From Botrytis cinerea B05.10 (taxonomy: Eukaryota; Ascomycota; Leotiomycetes; Helotiales; Sclerotiniaceae): a stretch of DNA of 64,000 nt. This document shows positions 21,672 through 32,058 of the stretch, piece after piece. Both the position numbers and the translations under genes were made by a program. The stretch covers positions 1,302,001-1,366,000 of the forward strand of contig NC_037310.1 of assembly GCF_000143535.2 (NCBI RefSeq), written 5' to 3'. Under the pieces are notes generated by a model. The model saw only the letters and a list, made by a program, of their open reading frames with translations. It did no database searches and had not been told where the DNA came from. The first letter of the stretch is position 1. Every line of letters starts with the position of its first letter.

Positions 21672-22443
21672 TTTCGCAAAGTTTATGAAGAATATAGAAA
21701 CACGATACTGTCACGGCGGTTTATCGAAAGAGATTGAATGTAAATAAGACACTAGAAAATACAATGTTGTCTATACGAGTGCATACAGCTATTTTATTCA
21801 CATAGGCAATGCTAATCTTCGTCAAGGATAGTGTGACACCATTCATGAGGATTGGACCAAGGCAAATTCCTGCCTTTTTGACTTTTACGAAATATCGGTC
21901 TAGGAAAAGCAGAGAAACACTCTAGATTTGTTATGGATTGAATGCCGGGGCAAGACAAACAAGATATCGTTGATCTGCCCACCTAGGTATGTGCCTCACA
22001 CATACCCCACTTCTATCCAAATGAAAGGAGATACTCGGACCGAGCGAGCACTGGCAGGGTAATTGCAGCGCGACACATTACTTTGTAAAGTAACTATTAG
22101 TAACTTACAACTGCATCCACACCTTTCTGAAGCCGCCATTCCGATACCGCAAATTCACCATTGCGAGCCAGTTCGATTGTGCTTCAATTGGAGTCTCGGT
22201 CTCAGGGATGTCGAAGCGAGAGAAAGCTTTCTAGGAAAATATACTAAACAAGAAATCAAGAATGCACCACCCATACATACATCATTTACCTGCTAGACGG
22301 CAGAGACGCACTGATCAATAAAATATTATAAAGTTGCATGACGGGAAGCTCGTGAAATTAGTCAAAATATCATTCTTTTCTACCTGTAGGAGTTTTTGCG
22401 TGGCTGGCAACAGTGACATACTACATATCGACCCACTGTTAAC
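21672..22443. promoter_or_regulatory. Divergent SidF/SidH promoter region
   Basis: A 772-base shared upstream region. An ACCTAGGT motif lies at 21981-21990. I looked for ATCTGATAA or its complement and found no perfect copy here; the nearest GATA-like core is a single TTATCG near 21721. Control by iron could rely on weaker GATA cores or another element. Confidence 0.45.
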
Positions 22444-23344
22444 ATGTCTCTCAGATCAAGATCCTTGAATTTCAAACATTTCAATGTCTCTTTTCCTCAA
22501 GAACGAATCGTGCAGGTTACTTTGAATAGACCCGAGAAGCTCAATTGTATCGATCAAGCCACGAGTCGTGAAATCCAGAAAGTATGGGAGCTTTTTGATC
22601 AAGATGAAAGCCTATGGGTTGGAATTATCACCGCCGTGGGGAGAGCTTTTTGCACTGGAGCTGATTTACAAGGTTAGAAATTTTCCATATCCAGTCATTG
22701 TTCAGTAGCGAATTATACAGTTTGCACGAAAACTAATCAAACCGGTGAGAACAGAATGGAACGAGATGAATAGAGCAGGGGTTGTCAATGATATGTCTGC
22801 ACCTGGTCTTGCAGGACTCCCACGTCGAAGTGGCAAAAAGCCTATTATTGCTGCAGTCAATGGCATATGCATGGGAGGGGGATTCGAGATGATAACCAAT
22901 TGCGATGTCGTAGTCGCTGCCTCCACGGCCGTGTTTTCTCTTCCTGAAGCGAAGCGTGGGATCGTCCCTGTGGCGGGGTGTCTACCGAGGCTAGTTCGCA
23001 CCCTTGGTTTGCAACGCACCTCGGATTTGGTATTAACCGGTAGAAAAGTAAGTGCGCAGACTTTGTGTGATTGGGGACTTATCACTCGAGTGGCAGAGTC
23101 TGGTACAGATGTTGTTGATCTTGCTGTTCAAGTTGCTCAAGATATGTGCACTAACAGTCCCGATGCGTTAATTATTGGTCGGATGGGAATTAGATTGGGC
23201 TGGGAAGCCGGAAGCGTAGAGGAAACTGTGACGACTTTGGCTGATGAATGGTATCCTCGTCTGGTTAAAAGTCCTAATTTTGCCGAAGGTATTCAAGCAT
23301 ATGTGGACAAACGACCACCGAAGTGGGTAAACTCAAAGTTGTGA
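22444..23344 (+). CDS. sidH: Mevalonyl-CoA hydratase, SidH type (crotonase family)
   Basis: Dehydrates mevalonyl-CoA to anhydromevalonyl-CoA, the acyl donor for the SidF enzyme. Model: exons 22444-22672 and 22755-23344, intron 82 nt with CTAAT branch at about 22733, 272 aa; the other nearby AG acceptors break the frame. Crotonase features: RPEKLNCID, the oxyanion-hole segment GRAFCTGADL, then PIIAAVNGICMGGGFEM with the first acidic residue, and SLPEAKRGIVPVAGCLPRL with the second. The C-terminus is NSKL, a canonical peroxisomal PTS1, matching the peroxisomal site known for Aspergillus SidH. Alone the fold would only say enoyl-CoA hydratase/isomerase; the position between SidF and the NRPS gives the specific name. 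The 3' region runs straight into the GATA-site array. Confidence 0.92.
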
Positions 23345-23534
23345 GAGGGTGTGATGGCGATTCAAGATACTGCAGCGCTATTTCAGGAAGGAGAAATGGT
23401 GTACATAGGCTCGAGATACGCAGATGAGACAGAGTTCTTCAAAGCAGCTGTTTATTTTCATGTGTTGAGAGAAAATTTTGAGCGTGTAGTGGAGACAGCC
23501 AAGGAAAAGCGGAGAAGGACATGTAGTTATTATC

Positions 23535-23543
23535 TTATCAGAT
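23535..23543 (-). promoter_or_regulatory. SreA-type GATA site
   Basis: TTATCAGAT, the complement of ATCTGATAA, which fits the ATCWGATAA consensus bound by fungal iron repressors of the SreA/SRE/Urbs1 family. It lies about 190 bases after the SidH stop. Confidence 0.5.
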
Positions 23544-23689
23544 GACATGGATAAATATCTAATCAATCTTATTAATTTATTTCGCTCAAATATTCATGCT
23601 AGAGCAGCACTAGCAGGGCCAGCTAGAGCAGTCGTAACCATATTGCTAAGAGTCCCGCTTACCGAGACCTTTAATGGTAATTCACAATC

Positions 23690-23698
23690 TTATCAGAT
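23690..23698 (-). promoter_or_regulatory. SreA-type GATA site, left arm of an inverted pair
   Basis: TTATCAGAT. Together with 23712-23720 it forms a perfect 9-bp inverted repeat with a 13-base spacer. Confidence 0.6.
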
Positions 23699-23711
23699 GA
23701 GATTGAAAAAG

Positions 23712-23720
23712 ATCTGATAA
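23712..23720 (+). promoter_or_regulatory. SreA-type GATA site, right arm of an inverted pair
   Basis: ATCTGATAA, mirror copy of the site at 23690-23698. Paired opposite GATA sites are the arrangement expected for a two-finger GATA repressor. Confidence 0.6.
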
Positions 23721-23731
23721 CATTTGGAACC

Positions 23732-23783
23732 CCTATAACGCATCACAATCTAATAAAATGATAAAACAATAATGCGTTATAGG
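23732..23783. repeat. 12-bp perfect inverted repeat
   Basis: CCTATAACGCAT at 23732-23743 is matched exactly by its complement at 23772-23783, with a 28-base AT-rich loop that contains a TGATAA core. A second pair further out, GAACCC (23727-23732) and GGGTTC (23794-23799), lies in the same inverted arrangement. It could be a hairpin, a binding site, or the remains of a small inverted-repeat element. Confidence 0.75.
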
Positions 23784-23867
23784 AAAGAAGACCGGGTTCA
23801 CCTTTTACGTCATCTGAAATCCAATTCGTATACGGTGGATTCTGTCACTAGCTCGGGCAGCTAATTA

Positions 23868-23887
23868 TTATCAGATCCGATGCCAAT
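23868..23887. promoter_or_regulatory. Adjacent GATA and CCAAT sites
   Basis: TTATCAGAT at 23868-23876 (SreA-type, minus orientation) is followed after six bases by CCAAT at 23883-23887. CCAAT next to GATA fits promoters controlled both by SreA and by the CCAAT-binding complex with HapX, the known iron-regulatory pair of Aspergillus. Another CCAAT lies at 23821. Confidence 0.45.
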
Positions 23888-24427
23888 CATGGGATCAGCG
23901 GGGTGAAAATTTAATCCTGGGATATCCGCTAGTGGAAACAGTTAGGCTCGAGCTAATGGAGAAATTCCATTATTTCAACTTGCCAAACAACAAGGATGAA
24001 TATCTTTTGTCTTATATTAACTTACTAACCAACAACTTCCCTAACTGTAGGCTAAAACGATGACACTCTTCCCGGTCGGTTCCTTCTATCTTTCGAGTTG
24101 AGTCATGGTAGTTGCGTGTTTGGCGAGCTTCTATGCTCGAAGTCGCACTATCGTGCTGCACCCACACACGTAACGCAATATGGCTATGGATCCTGACCAG
24201 CATAGAGATAGTGGCTTTACTGCTTTACTCTCAATGGAAGGAGGTTTGATATCATGATCTTTAATACCCGAACACGCCGACTTCGAATCAAACATAATTG
24301 TTCAATGAAGTGCAACTTGTGCTATTTCTAACCGGATTGAATACACGGCTGGATTCCAGCTTTCCTTCTTCAAATCTCAGATCACCGCCAAAACCCCACG
24401 ACCATAAGTTCTGGATTGTCAAACAGG

Positions 24428-27400
24428 ATGGGTTCTGTACATACTGATGATTTACAAGGTCAACATTCGCCTGGAAATGGGTTTGTTGACTTATTACCTG
24501 GTCAGCCTGATAGCGAAGGCTTTAGGGCTTTCAATGTGAAGGGACTTTCGTTTGATCAGATTTTTACTCCAACTGGCATGAGAGAAGAAATCTTACTTTT
24601 ATCCTGGCTCATCGTGCTATTAAGGATACAGGATGAAGGTAGCCAGATATCTTATGATTGGGCCTATAAAACTAGAGAGAATGATTTCGAGCATGAGCCC
24701 GTGAAGGGGTGTCTTTCGCTAGGCGAAGTGATGAAGACATCGCGAGATAATGTCCGGCAGGTTACTTCGGAAATTTCACATCATATCACGAAAATTGCAT
24801 CAAGTCAGGATGTTGCTATTTCAAGTCCTGTATCGCTTCTACTGAGCACCAGTTCTTTATCCCAAACGTCGGAAGAGGCGATAGATGAAGTGAGCCAATA
24901 ATCCAATTATGTTGCCAAGTCGCTAATGGTAGTGAGCAAAGGGTGTCCTCCACCTCGAATTACGTTTTACGAACGATCTTCTCGAAATACGACCCCTATG
25001 GCATACCGAAACCATACTAGAATTTACAGCCACACACTTCGTCGAGAGTCTAGTTGACACCATCAAACTGTGCATTTCAACTCCCGAAGTTTCAATCGAA
25101 GACTGTCTCCACCCAACGTCACGTGATCTGAATGAGATTTGGCGGTGGAATCACCAATTACCTCCAACATACAGCTCTTGTATGCATGATATGATTTCCG
25201 AAAGAGCGAAAACTTTGCCTACTAAAGTGGCGATTGATTCCTGGGATGGCAGTTTGACATACGGACAAATTGACCAATATTCCACTTTTCTGGCGTGTTC
25301 TCTCAGAGAAATGGGTGTCAAGCTACATGACGTCCTGCCTGTGTGTTTTGAAAAGTCGAGATGGACGATAGTAGCTGTACTTGCGGTGATGAAAGTTGGG
25401 GCAACTTTGTTGATGACTGATCCAACGCTTCCGCTTGCGCGCCTTCAAAATATGGCCGAACAAGTAGATGCAAAACTGATAGTGACATCTCGCGCCCAGT
25501 ATGATTTTTCAAGATTAATCGTTCCAAATGGAAAGATTATGGTTGTAGAAGAGAGCACATTCACGAACTCTTCCGATTTACCCGCTAGCTCACCGCTAGA
25601 GACTGTACCAGCATCTGCTTTAATGTACATAATTTTTACTTCTGGCAGCACGGGTACGCCGAAAGGAGTCATGCTTTCGCACGAGACTTATACAAGCAGT
25701 GCTGTTGCTAGGGCGAAAGCAGTTGGATATACGGAGGAGTCGAGGGTTCTTGATTTCGCGGCTTACGCTTTCGATGTCAGCATTGACAGTATGCTGCTGA
25801 CTCTTGGAAATGGCGGATGTCTGTGTATCCCCTCAGATGAAGATCGACTGAATGACATAAACGGAGTAATGCGAAACATGCAGGTCAATTACGCAGGCTT
25901 AACCCCTTCAGTTGCTCGAATTCTGGACACGGACGTTATAAAATCGCTTCACGCCTTGGGTCTTGGAGGAGAGGCATCATCAGTGAGAGATGTCAACACT
26001 TGGGGTCAACATACAAGAATTGTCATAGGCTATGGTCCTTGCGAGTGTACAATCGGATGCACAATAAACAGCGACACAGCTACTGGTAGAAATTATGTTT
26101 CTATCGGGGAAGGAAATGGGGCTGCGATTTGGATTACTCACCCCGACAACCATGAACAACTAATGCCTGTGGGTGCTGTAGGTGAACTACTTATCGAGGG
26201 GCCTATTGTAGGGCAAGGCTATCTGAATGATCCTGCGAAGACTGCTGCATCTTTCATCAAAGACCCATCGTGGCTTACTGCAGGTCACAGTGGGTATGCT
26301 GGTCGTCAAGGGCGTCTATACAAATCGGGAGATCTTGGAAAATATGATCCTGACGGCTCTGGAGGTATTATTTTCGTTGGGAGGAAAGACACACAAGTCA
26401 AATTGCGTGGACAGCGTGTTGAACTTGGTGAGATTGAAAGTCAGCTGATGGCCAGGCTACCATCGGAGATCAGTGCGATTGCTGAGGTGATTACACCCCA
26501 GGGACTCGGAGGACAACCTACATTAGTCGCATTTATTGGGCCGCAACAGAAGAAGGGACAGGAGGGTACTGACATAAGTTCGATTCAGCCGTCCGAAGAG
26601 CTAAGTCAAGCGCTGTCAAAAGCCAATTCCGAATTGACCAAGGTTCTTCCACGATATATGATACCAACCGCATGTATTCCAGTCAACTACATCCCCGTTC
26701 TGATCTCAAGCAAGATTGATCGTAAACGACTGAGGCTATTTGGTACTACCGTGGATTTGCGGGACGTGAATGAAGAAACAACCAAAACCAGTACTCGAGA
26801 TTTGACTGATCTTGAGAAGCGTTTGCGCCAGGCCTGGGGTCATATATTAAAGCTCGATGCAGAATCCATTCGAATCGATGACAACTTTTTTGCATTGGGT
26901 GGAGACTCTTTGGCGGCAATGAAACTCGTTACTGTCTGTAGAGAGGATGGACTGGATCTTAGCGTCATTAACACTTTCGGCCACCCCACACTCTCAGCAA
27001 TGGCCGAAGTCGTCCATGTCTCTAGCTCGGAAACAAAGACTGAAATTCCAGCATTTTCAATGATTTCCCAATCAGCTGAAAGTGCTTGTCTTGAAGCATC
27101 GCAGGTCTGTGGGACCGACCAGACAGCTATCGAGAACATATACCCATGTACACCTACTCAAGAGTCATTGTTCACATTTGCGCTCAAGTCAACAGAGGTC
27201 TACGTCGCTCAAAGAGTTACATGTATTCCATCTCATATCGAGCTCGATGCCTGGAAGAAAGCATGGGAGAATGTTGTTGCGGCCATCCCTATTCTCCGCA
27301 CTCGCGTAGCTCAGCTCCAAGAACCTGGCCTTCAGCAAGTTATACTCAAGGAAGGTATCTCCTGGAGAAGTTCAAGCAACCTGGAACAATATCTTGAATG

Positions 27401-30400
27401 TGATCGAAATGAGAGAATGGATCTAGGACACAGCTTAGCTCGATATGCTATTGTCAATCAGCCAGACGATGATAACCGATATATGGTCTGGACTATTCAC
27501 CATGTAGTGTATGATGGATGGTCGGAACCTCTGCTGTTGAAAGCAGTCAGCAACGCTTTGCAGGGTCAAAATATCGAAAGTCAGGCATATATGAGTGACT
27601 TTGTCAAATATGTGCGTGATACAGATGAAGTAGCTATGCAAGAATTCTGGCAAAATGAATTGGATGACGCCGTTGGACCGCAATTTCCTCGATTGCCGTC
27701 TAGAGACTACTTGCCAACTCCAGATGCGAATCTCGAAATCAATATAAGCCTTGACCGAAGCACTAAATTCCCCTTTACAATGGCAACATTAATTCGTGGT
27801 GCGTGGGCGCTTGTCGCATCACAATACACTGGAAGCGACGATGTGGTATTTGGTGAGACTCTCGCAGGTCGGGATATCTCATTGAAGGGCGTCGAAAGTA
27901 TTGTTGGTCCATTGATCGCAACAGTGCCCGTTCGCGTAAATGTCAGCCGATCAAGCTCCATTGAGGCTTATCTACAGAGTGTGCAGCAAAGTATGTTGGC
28001 CCGCATACCATATCAACATATGGGGATGCAAAACATTCGGAAAGTCAGCCAGGATGCTCAACATGCATGCGAGGCTGGCACAGGGTTGGTGATCAATTCA
28101 GAACCGGAATATGTGGGTAGCGACCTCGGATTCAAGTCAGGAGATGTAGAGCATGAATCTCTTCATTTCAATCCTTATCCGCTGATGCTGGCCTGTGGAA
28201 TTCGTAAGACTGGGTTCAGAATCTGCGCGAATTTTGACAGCAGCCTGGTTGAGATTGCTCAAATGGAACGAATGCTTGCACAATTGAAGATGGCTTGTTC
28301 GCAGTTAACCAAAGATCTCTCTAGGAGAATTGATGAAGTATCATGTCTGCCAGAGGCGGAATTGAACCAAATCTGGCAGTGGAACCAAACTCCTCCACTT
28401 TCCTTGGACAAATCGTCGAAGAGGGTCCGAGCAGACGCAAGTATCAGGCAAGGGTCTACTTACCCCCCGGCAGTCGTTTCTTGGGTATGTGATCCTCGAA
28501 ACCCATCTCTACTTTCGCCTATCGGCTGTATTGGAGAGCTCTGGCTTGAAGGAGCTTTTTCTTCGGACGAAGCTGTTGAATCTCCAGCCTGGCTCGTAGC
28601 CGGAAGCTCTACATGCGGTGGCCGCACTGGCAAATTGCAACCCACAGGCGATATGGTTCGTTTACTAGAGGACAAGAGCTTAGTATTTGTCGGTCGAAAA
28701 GAAAATGTCATGCCAGTTCAAGGACATGCAGTGGATATTACTGAACTCGAGGCCCACTTCGCCAAATACCTCCCACAAGCCGTGCGTGCTGCTGCCGCCG
28801 TATATCAACCATCATCAGATGACTCTCAACAAACCTCAAAGCAAGAGCTACTGGTATTCGTAGAACAACAGCTACCTGAAGAAGGAGATATCGAAGTCAT
28901 ATTAGCAGAGCACCAGCTAGTCTGCAATGCACCAGACATGCAAAGTTTCAAGGCGACTGTTTGTACCAAGATCTCCTTGAGTCTTGCTCTCGCACTCAAA
29001 AAGCTCGATAAATTCATCCAAGACTCTCTTCCTTCATACATGATGCCCTTTGCATATATCATAGTTGACAAACTGCCAAAAGAAAAGAAGAATGTGGATC
29101 ATGATTTATTAAATCTGCTAGCTTCGAACATTCCTCGATCTGTGCTTTCCGATCTTCGTCAAGGCTTCAAAGAGGTTTGGTCAAACAATTCAGCAAAGCA
29201 GAATTTAACGAATTCGGAAAGTATTCTTCAAGCCGCATGGGCGAATGTACTTGGAATCCCTTCGGAGAAGATTGATGTTGATGACAACTTTTTCCGCCTC
29301 GGAGGTGACTCTGTCATGGCGATGAAACTAGTGTCAGGTCTTCGTGTGCAAGGTCATGTTCTAACAGTAGCTGACATCTTCCAACATATGCGTCTTGGTG
29401 ATGCTGCTAAAGTACTAAAGGTAGACCGAGCATCAGCGAACAAGGTTCAGCCTTACAAGCCATTCTCAACACTGAACAATCCAGACATCAATACATTCTT
29501 GTCCCAAGTCGTCCGGCCAAAGCTTGCAGACCCAAACTGGACCATTCAAGATGTGTGTCCGGTAACTGACTCTCAAGCACTTGACATCAGAGGAACCATT
29601 CAATCATTGCGCACTTCCGTGCAATATACTATGTTGTACTTCGATGAAAGCATTGATCGCCTGCAACTATTCCGTGCCTGCAAAGCGCTCATTCAAAACC
29701 ATGCAATTCTACGCACTGTTTTTATTGAGCATGAATCGAACTTTTTCCAAGTGGTTGTTGGTGAGTTAGATAACCCTGAAATCAATACGCTACGAGCCGA
29801 AGATATTGAGCAATGTGCCACCGAGGTTTGCACAAGAGACATTGAATCAGGCTTCCACCTAGGCTCCTCTTTTCTTAGATTGCTTCACGCCGAAGACAAC
29901 AATGGTAAAGAATGTCTGATTATAGGATTATCTCACGCTCTGTACGATGGTGTTTCCCTACCCCTCATACTCCGGGATTTGGAAGTTCTCTACAAAGGAG
30001 AAAAGGTTGTTGATTTTGAGCCTTTCTCGGCATACATGGCACGAATTTGTGATAAGCATGTACAGGAAACAGCCATCAATTACTGGCGCAATCTTCTTGA
30101 TGGCTCATCATTATCCGTCTTGAATGGAAAGTCTACGGAAACTACAGACAAAGCAATCTTCCAAACCAAATCAGTCGACATCTCCCGACGCCCAGAAGAG
30201 ATCACCGCGGCAAATTTGCTTACTGCAGCATGGGCACTTGTGTTAGCACGTCGTCTTCAGAAGCCAGATGTGACATTTGGTAGCATTACCTCAGGGCGAA
30301 ACATTGACCTGGCCGGCGCAGAGAATGTCGTAGGCCCATGTTATCAATTCACGCCAACCCGCGTCTCGTTTGAGTCAGAGTGGACAGCTATGGACCTGTT

Positions 30401-30785
30401 GAGATTTGTCCAAAAGCAAAGTGCCGAATCCGCAGCATATGATTTCCTTGGCTTTGATAAGATCTCCAAACAGTGCACTCAATGGTCTTCAGACACAGAG
30501 ACACAATTCTTCGACTCTATAGTTCATCACCAGGATTGGGATGATTTTGATACCATGCCTTTTGCCGGTAGAGAATGCAAAGTGGATATCTTAAACCCAC
30601 ATGGAGATGCGGCGACTCCTGTCAAGGCTGTAACTTTCGTCAAAGATGGGCAAATGCATGTTGGTGTGGTTGGAAGTGAAAAGGACACTGTGTTTGTGAA
30701 TACAGCTCTTGATGAACTAGCTGCTGCTATTCAAGAGTTGGCTAATAGCCGGTCAGAGCTATTACTTGATGGCCAAATGTTTTAG
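24428..30785 (+). CDS. nps6: Fusarinine-type siderophore NRPS, NPS6/SidD
   Basis: Joins anhydromevalonyl-hydroxyornithine units by ester bonds into an extracellular fusarinine siderophore. Model: exons 24428-24889 and 24942-30785 (52-nt intron), 2101 aa, about SidD size. Order: N-terminal C-like remnant (EEILLLSWLIVLLR; later WRWNHQLPPT); A1 with TSGSTGTPKGVM near 386, GYGPCECTI, YKSGDLGKYD, SSKIDRKRLR; T1 with DDNFFALGGDSLAAM near 800; C1 with active-site HHVVYDG near 1006; a degenerate second A, lacking its first motifs and keeping only GELWLEG, PTGDMVRL and FVGRKENV; T2 with DDNFFRLGGDSVMAM near 1600; C2 with SHALYDG near 1818. This A-T-C-dA-T-C layout is characteristic of NPS6. The first intron uses an AAAG acceptor and is the weak point; sequence from 24942 is plainly coding (LELRFTNDLLEIRPLW) before any ATG, so an upstream exon is needed. 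Confidence 0.93.
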
Positions 30786-31629
30786 TTTTTAAGTTAGTCA
30801 CAGCAACTTATATCACTCGGAGACATTAGAATGATATTCGATTTTGTATATAGGAGTTTGATTTATGAGATATTTGAAAAGCGAGGCCATGGTCTAACAG
30901 TATTGTTTTGATATATATCATTTCACAGAGTCATCTGTACTCATTGTAAGAAGCGATCAGCATAGAACATCGAACTTCGAGATAAAAGCTTTGGAATAGA
31001 GATCTTGAGCCAAAAGATTGCCTATAAATTTGTGCTATATTGTTGCCCGAGTACTTTGATATGTTTGGGTTGTGCTACAACCACATAGGTCCTAGGAACG
31101 CACATTTTCAACCACCATATCTTGCTGCCGTGTATGACGTAATTTACATGAGACTGTTGGACAATACTTTCATTTCGACGCCGTAACGTACGCGTGTTTG
31201 AATACCGTGAACGGCAAGTTAGCCACTCGATCAATCTAGATTTCTCCATCTTAATACTAGCAAGCAGGGAATTCTAGAGCATGTATTTATCCATAGTTTT
31301 TGGTTCGGACGCTATTCGGAAACGAGATGCTTGCGCATCACCTCATTATTCACATGTAATAGCAGCACCTTTCAGTTTCTACGGTGTATAACGAATAAAC
31401 GTAAGTCTATGGGTCTTGAGTGGATCGTTGTGCAATCCCCTGTACTACCTGCTATACTAGGTGAATAGTCCGTACGTAACATTACTAGGGAGCTGCACGA
31501 CTAGTGACTAACCTTAACACAGCTAACTCGGCTGCGGACTCCTTGTCAGTGATGAATCAAGTGGAGCTGTCCTAATTGCTAGTTGTTCCCCCCACCTTCC
31601 TAACCATTATCTAATCTGATGATCCGATG

Positions 31630-31638
31630 ATCTGATAA
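31630..31638 (+). promoter_or_regulatory. SreA-type GATA site before the ABC transporter gene
   Basis: ATCTGATAA, 420 bases before the transporter ATG. It ends a run of related cores (ATCTGATGATCCGATGATCTGAT, starting about 31614), as if the half-site had been duplicated. Confidence 0.5.
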
Positions 31639-31962
31639 AAAAATTCAACATTTTTGGCTAGTATGGATACTTAGCACAAACATCTAAATTTTCAAAACTC
31701 ATTCAAGCCCACCGCAGAATTGCCAGGGAAGGGGAAACGCACCTCGATCTGTTCTCCAGTGCCTCCCCTTGTCCAACCCCTGTAAAAATGAAAATAAAAT
31801 GAGAGCTAATAGGTAAAAAGTTTGAATGTTAATGTTGTCGGTACAAGTATAGGCATAGGTGGCATTTGAAGCTTGCAATAATGACTCAATTTGTGTGGAT
31901 TGATGTCGGGCTAAATTTCATAGCAGAATTGTTATGCACCTTAATACCTTCCCGTGCCCGAC

Positions 31963-31973
31963 GATAAGATAAG
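31963..31973 (+). promoter_or_regulatory. Double GATAAG motif
   Basis: GATAAGATAAG, about 85 bases before the transporter ATG. GATAAG is the general fungal GATA-factor core, so this may serve nitrogen or iron GATA factors. Confidence 0.35.
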
Positions 31974-32058
31974 ACAAGCTCTATAATAGGCAGTCCAAGA
32001 GAGATGTGTGCCTACTGATTGAAAGATTTTCCTTCCGACTCAAGCAAAGTACCTCACC

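Larger units (their letters stand above)
23345..24427. promoter_or_regulatory. SidH-NPS6 intergenic region with iron-type GATA sites
   Basis: About 1.08 kb between the SidH stop and the NPS6 start. It has no gene but holds four perfect ATCTGATAA sites (two orientations), a 12-bp perfect inverted repeat (23732-23783), a CCAAT close to the last GATA site, and a 10-bp direct repeat GCTAGAGCAG near 23599 and 23632. A short GTG-started frame at 23351-23545 has no family features. Confidence 0.6.
30786..32058. promoter_or_regulatory. NPS6-transporter intergenic region
   Basis: About 1.27 kb with the NPS6 3' end and the transporter promoter. It contains a GATA-rich cluster at 31610-31638 and a double GATAAG at 31963-31973. 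No gene is seen; the minus frame at 31022-31249 has no family features. Confidence 0.5.
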
